Shown here: piece after piece, positions 7,620 through 9,700 of the stretch
Layout of the letters: each line of letters begins with the position of its first letter
How positions within the stretch are numbered: position 1 is the stretch's first letter
Source of the DNA: Elusimicrobiota bacterium
GTDB lineage: Bacteria > Elusimicrobiota > Elusimicrobia > UBA1565 > UBA9628
Length of the DNA: 9,700 nucleotides
Assembly (NCBI GenBank): GCA_028869495.1
Contig: JAGWRY010000417.1
Location: 1 to 9,700 of the forward strand
Direction of reading: 5' to 3'
Notes under the pieces: generated by a model
What the model was told of the DNA's origin: nothing
Database searches by the model: none
What the model saw: only the letters and a program-made list of their open reading frames with translations
Position numbers and translations under genes: made by a program

Positions 7620-8191
7620 GGCTCGCCCTCGCCGCGGCGCTGCTGGCCGCCGCCCTCCCCGCGCGCGCCGCCCTGCGCGAGCGCCGGGGGCTCGTCACGA
7701 TGGGCGGCAAGCCGGTCGTCCTGCTCGGGACTCCGGTCGAAGTCGGAGAACGGGCGCCGGGCTTCACGGCCGTGGACGCGAACTGGAAACCCGTGCGCCT
7801 GTCCGACTACCGGGGGAAGGTCGTGATCCTGAGCGCGGTCCCCAGCCTCGACACGCGCGTCTGCTCTCTGGAGACGCGGCGCTTCAACGAGGAGGCCTCC
7901 AAGGTCCCTCAGGTGCGGATCCTCACGATCTCCGAGGACCTGCCCTTCGCGCAGAAGCGATTCTGCGACGCCAACAAGATCGGCTCCATCCAGGTGGTCT
8001 CCGACACCGTCAGCCGCGAGTTCGGCCGGAAGTACGGGATCCTGATCAAAGGCCGCTCGCTGTTGTCGCGCGCGGTCTTCGTCGTCGGCAAGGACGGCCG
8101 GATCGTCTACGAGGAGCTCGTCCCCGAGCTGTCCCATCAGCCCGACTACGCGAAGATCCTGGCCGCGGCGAAGGCCGCGGCCGCGCGCTGA
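7616..8191 (+). CDS. tpx: Thiol peroxidase (Tpx), with signal peptide
   Basis: 191-residue atypical 2-Cys peroxiredoxin that reduces hydroperoxides with thioredoxin-type donors. The active site PSLDTRVC (76-83) holds peroxidatic Cys83 with P76 and T80. Resolving Cys117 lies in DLPFAQKRFC, 34 residues later, as in E. coli Tpx, and the conserved Arg is R152 in SRAVFV. Usual Tpx proteins have about 165-170 residues; the excess here is a hydrophobic N-terminus (3-15) ending ARA-A at 16-19, a good signal peptidase I site, so the enzyme is probably exported. GTG 7616 overlaps the previous stop by 4 bases and has GGAG at 7604-7607. ATG 7595 would add seven residues before the signal peptide and lacks a ribosome site. 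Its place in an amino-acid catabolic operon gives no direct functional link. Confidence 0.9.
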
Positions 8192-8195
8192 CCCG

Positions 8196-8558
8196 TTGAA
8201 GGCCGCCGCGGACGCCCTCGTCGCCCTGGTCGCGCTCGCGCATCTGTTCTTCGCCTGGCTCGAGATGTCGCAGTGGCGCACGCCCCGCGGCCGCCGCATC
8301 TTCGGCCTCTCGGCCGCGCAGGCCGAGGCCTCGGCGACGCTGGCCTCCAACCAGGGACTCTATAACGCGGCCCTCGCGGCGGGGCTGATCGCGAGCTTCT
8401 TCGCCGGCGCGGGCGCGGCCCTCGCGCTGCGCGTCTACGTCCTCGCGGCGATCGTCGTCGTCGGCGTCTACGGCGCGTGGAGCGTCAAGCCGCGCGTCTT
8501 CTTCGTCCAACCTCTGCCCGCCCTGCTGGCGCTGGCCGCGGTCTGGCTCGCGCGCTGA
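8196..8558 (+). CDS. DUF1304 family membrane protein
   Basis: 120-residue integral membrane protein with four predicted hydrophobic helices, at about 5-22, 55-72, 76-96 and 101-118. Family marks are the acidic W-L-E-M-x-x-W end of helix 1 (21-27), the TPRGRRIFGL loop (29-38) and ASNQGLYN (50-57), which agree with DUF1304 (PF06993). Function is unknown in the family. The TTG start lies four bases after the thiol peroxidase stop and gives exactly the expected family N-terminus, but no clear Shine-Dalgarno is seen, so translation may depend on coupling. It is the last gene of the plus-strand run; a separate promoter-like box precedes the next gene. Confidence 0.85.
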   Translation: MKAAADALVALVALAHLFFAWLEMSQWRTPRGRRIFGLSAAQAEASATLASNQGLYNAALAAGLIASFFAGAGAALALRVYVLAAIVVVGVYGAWSVKPRVFFVQPLPALLALAAVWLAR

Positions 8559-8592
8559 CCGCGCCCCGCTGGCGGGACGGCGGAGGATTCGC

Positions 8593-8598
8593 TAGAAT
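8593..8598 (+). promoter_or_regulatory. -10-like element (TAGAAT), leaderless promoter for CoA transferase gene
   Basis: TAGAAT matches five of six -10 consensus bases and ends six bases before ATG 8605, so transcription would start at the initiation codon. A GGAGG lies upstream (about 8583-8587) but is too far from the ATG to act as a ribosome site. No convincing -35 is seen. The arrangement repeats that at 3350-3359. Confidence 0.55.
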
Positions 8599-8604
8599 CG
8601 CGCG

Positions 8605-9510
8605 ATGAAGAGCAAGGTCCTGAGCATGAAGGAGGCGGTCGCCGAGCACGTCCATGACGGCGACACGGTCGTCATCGAGGGCTTCACGCACCTGATCTCC
8701 TTCGCGGCCGGCCACGAGATCATCCGCCAGGGCCGCCGGAATCTGACGCTCGCGCGCCTGACGCCGGACCTGGTCTACGACCAGATGATCCAGGCCGGCG
8801 TGGCCCGGAAGCTGATCTTCTCCTGGGCCGGCAACCCCGGCGTCGGCTCCCTGCACGCCTTCCGCCGCGCGGTCGAGGCGGCGCCCCCGACGCTCGAGCT
8901 CGAGGAGTACTCGCACTTCGGCATGGTCGCGCGCTTCTCGGCCGGCGCGGCGAACCTCCCGTTCTGGCCGCTGCGCAACTACGCGGACACCGACATCCCG
9001 AAGGCGAACCCGCTCATCAAGTCCGTCGACTGCCCGTACACCGGCGAGAAGCTCGCGACGGTCCCGGCCCTGCGCCCCGACGTGACCATCGTCCATGCCC
9101 AGCGCGCCGACGCGTCCGGCAACGCGCAGGTCTGGGGCCTGATGGGCGTGCAGAAGGAGGCCGCCTTCGCCTCCAAGCGCGTGATCGTCGTCGTCGAGGA
9201 GCTCGTCGACGAGTCGGTGATCCGCTCGGATCCGAACCGGACGCTGATCCCGGGCCTGCAGGTGGACGCCGTCGTCGTCGAGCCCTGGGGCGCGCACCCG
9301 TCCTACGCGCAGGGCTACTACGACCGCGACAACGACTTCTACGTCGCCTGGGACAGGATCGCCCGCGACGAGTCCTCCTTCAAGAAGTACCTCGACGAGT
9401 TCGTCTACGGCGTGAAGGACCGCGCCGAGTACATGCGCCGCAACCCCGGCCTGGCCGAGCGCCTGAAGGCGAAGCCCCGCGTCTGCGCCGGCGTCAGCTA
9501 CGGCTACTGA
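8605..9510 (+). CDS. gctA: CoA-transferase family I subunit A, glutaconate CoA-transferase-like
   Basis: 301-residue protein of the class I CoA-transferase alpha-subunit family (COG1788), closest in my reading to glutaconate CoA-transferase subunit A. Seen: the glycine-rich start VVIEGFTHLISFAAGHEIIRQ (22-42), PYTGEKLATVPALRPDVTIVH (144-164) followed by AQRADASGNAQVWG (165-178), EELVDESVI (198-206), and the C-terminal IPGLQVDAVVVEPWGAHPS (215-233) with YYDRDNDFY (238-246). In this family the alpha subunit provides structure and CoA contacts, while the catalytic glutamate is in subunit B. No subunit B follows within the 190 bases visible, so a lone subunit A, or a partner encoded elsewhere, is implied. 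It could act in glutaconate/glutarate-type acid activation, possibly downstream of amino-acid degradation by the neighbouring operon, or it may serve another short acid. The length is slightly below typical GctA (about 320). Confidence 0.8.
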   Translation: MKSKVLSMKEAVAEHVHDGDTVVIEGFTHLISFAAGHEIIRQGRRNLTLARLTPDLVYDQMIQAGVARKLIFSWAGNPGVGSLHAFRRAVEAAPPTLELEEYSHFGMVARFSAGAANLPFWPLRNYADTDIPKANPLIKSVDCPYTGEKLATVPALRPDVTIVHAQRADASGNAQVWGLMGVQKEAAFASKRVIVVVEELVDESVIRSDPNRTLIPGLQVDAVVVEPWGAHPSYAQGYYDRDNDFYVAWDRIARDESSFKKYLDEFVYGVKDRAEYMRRNPGLAERLKAKPRVCAGVSYGY

Positions 9511-9511
9511 C

Positions 9512-9700
9512 GCGCGGCCCGCGGGCCGCCTCGCCCGAGCGCAGGCCCTCTACAACGCCGGCCTCTTCGCGCGGGCCGAGCGGGAGTTCTCCGCCTGCGC
9601 CGCGCGCGCGCAGGGAGGGGCCTGGCCCTGGATCGCCCGCGCCCTCTGCCGGCGCTCGCTCGGCGACGAGGCCGGCGCGCGGCGCGCGCTGGCGGACGCG
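9512..9700 (+). CDS. TPR-like reading frame, start not found, runs off window
   Basis: 63 codons in the second forward frame, open to the window end. The translation has helix-turn-helix repeats such as AQALYNAGLFARAEREF followed by ACAARAQ, then ARALCRRSLGDEAGARRAL, the pattern of tetratricopeptide repeats, and a codon composition like the other real genes. There is no ATG, GTG or TTG in this frame between the stop at 9464-9466 and the window end, so the start is unknown. It may use a rare codon, be a 5'-truncated remnant, or carry an assembly indel. It is unlike any CoA-transferase subunit B. Confidence 0.4.

Noticed and set aside
8564..8577. Possible hairpin terminator after the DUF1304 gene (CCCG-CTGG-CGGG)
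   Set aside because: Only a four-base stem with no following T-run; such inverted repeats are common by chance in GC-rich sequence.

Overview
The window is very GC-rich, with strong G/C at third codon positions. It looks like a bacterial chromosome segment, probably from the Elusimicrobiota. The main clue is the exported protein at 1761-2651: after its signal peptide it carries LTLSTYYPAPSG and then a VGIGTxSPxYKLDVNG block, a combination I associate with Elusimicrobiota envelope and pseudopilin-like proteins. That assignment is recalled knowledge plus inference, not a search result. I see no rRNA, tRNA, CRISPR array, insertion sequence or phage integration module. Coding density is near total; the longest non-coding gap is about 70 bases.

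The left part (1-3343, minus strand) reads right to left. First comes a small cysteinyl-tRNA-synthetase-like protein that has lost its catalytic core (3343-2723). After a 71-base gap with a good sigma70 promoter comes a secreted fibre-like protein with a cysteine-rich C-terminus (2651-1761). Then come a radical SAM enzyme (1730-900) and a class V, SufS-like aminotransferase/cysteine desulfurase homologue (903 to beyond the left edge). The last two overlap by 4 bases, so they are probably translationally coupled. The shared cysteine/sulfur theme is the most unusual part of the window, but a common function is only a hypothesis.

The right part (3367-8558, plus strand) is a tight five-gene run: a class III aminotransferase (3367-4710), a P5C-dehydrogenase-like aldehyde dehydrogenase (4697-6268), a second class III aminotransferase of the ornithine/4-aminobutyrate type (6279-7619), a thiol peroxidase with a signal peptide (7616-8191) and a DUF1304 membrane protein (8196-8558). 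The first three suggest omega-deamination of a diamino or amino acid (ornithine, lysine or GABA) to a semialdehyde and oxidation to the carboxylate, for example ornithine to glutamate semialdehyde to glutamate. A separate unit follows: a glutaconate-CoA-transferase subunit A homologue (8605-9510) without an adjacent subunit B, then a TPR-like reading frame that runs off the right edge and shows no start codon.

The divergent start region at 3341-3369 is an AT-rich island only about 20 bases long. It holds two overlapping, oppositely directed -10-like elements, each 6-7 bases from its start codon, so both transcripts would be leaderless. A third -10-like box lies 6 bases before the ATG of the CoA transferase gene. 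The window therefore seems to use both leaderless promoters and conventional -35/-10/Shine-Dalgarno signals.
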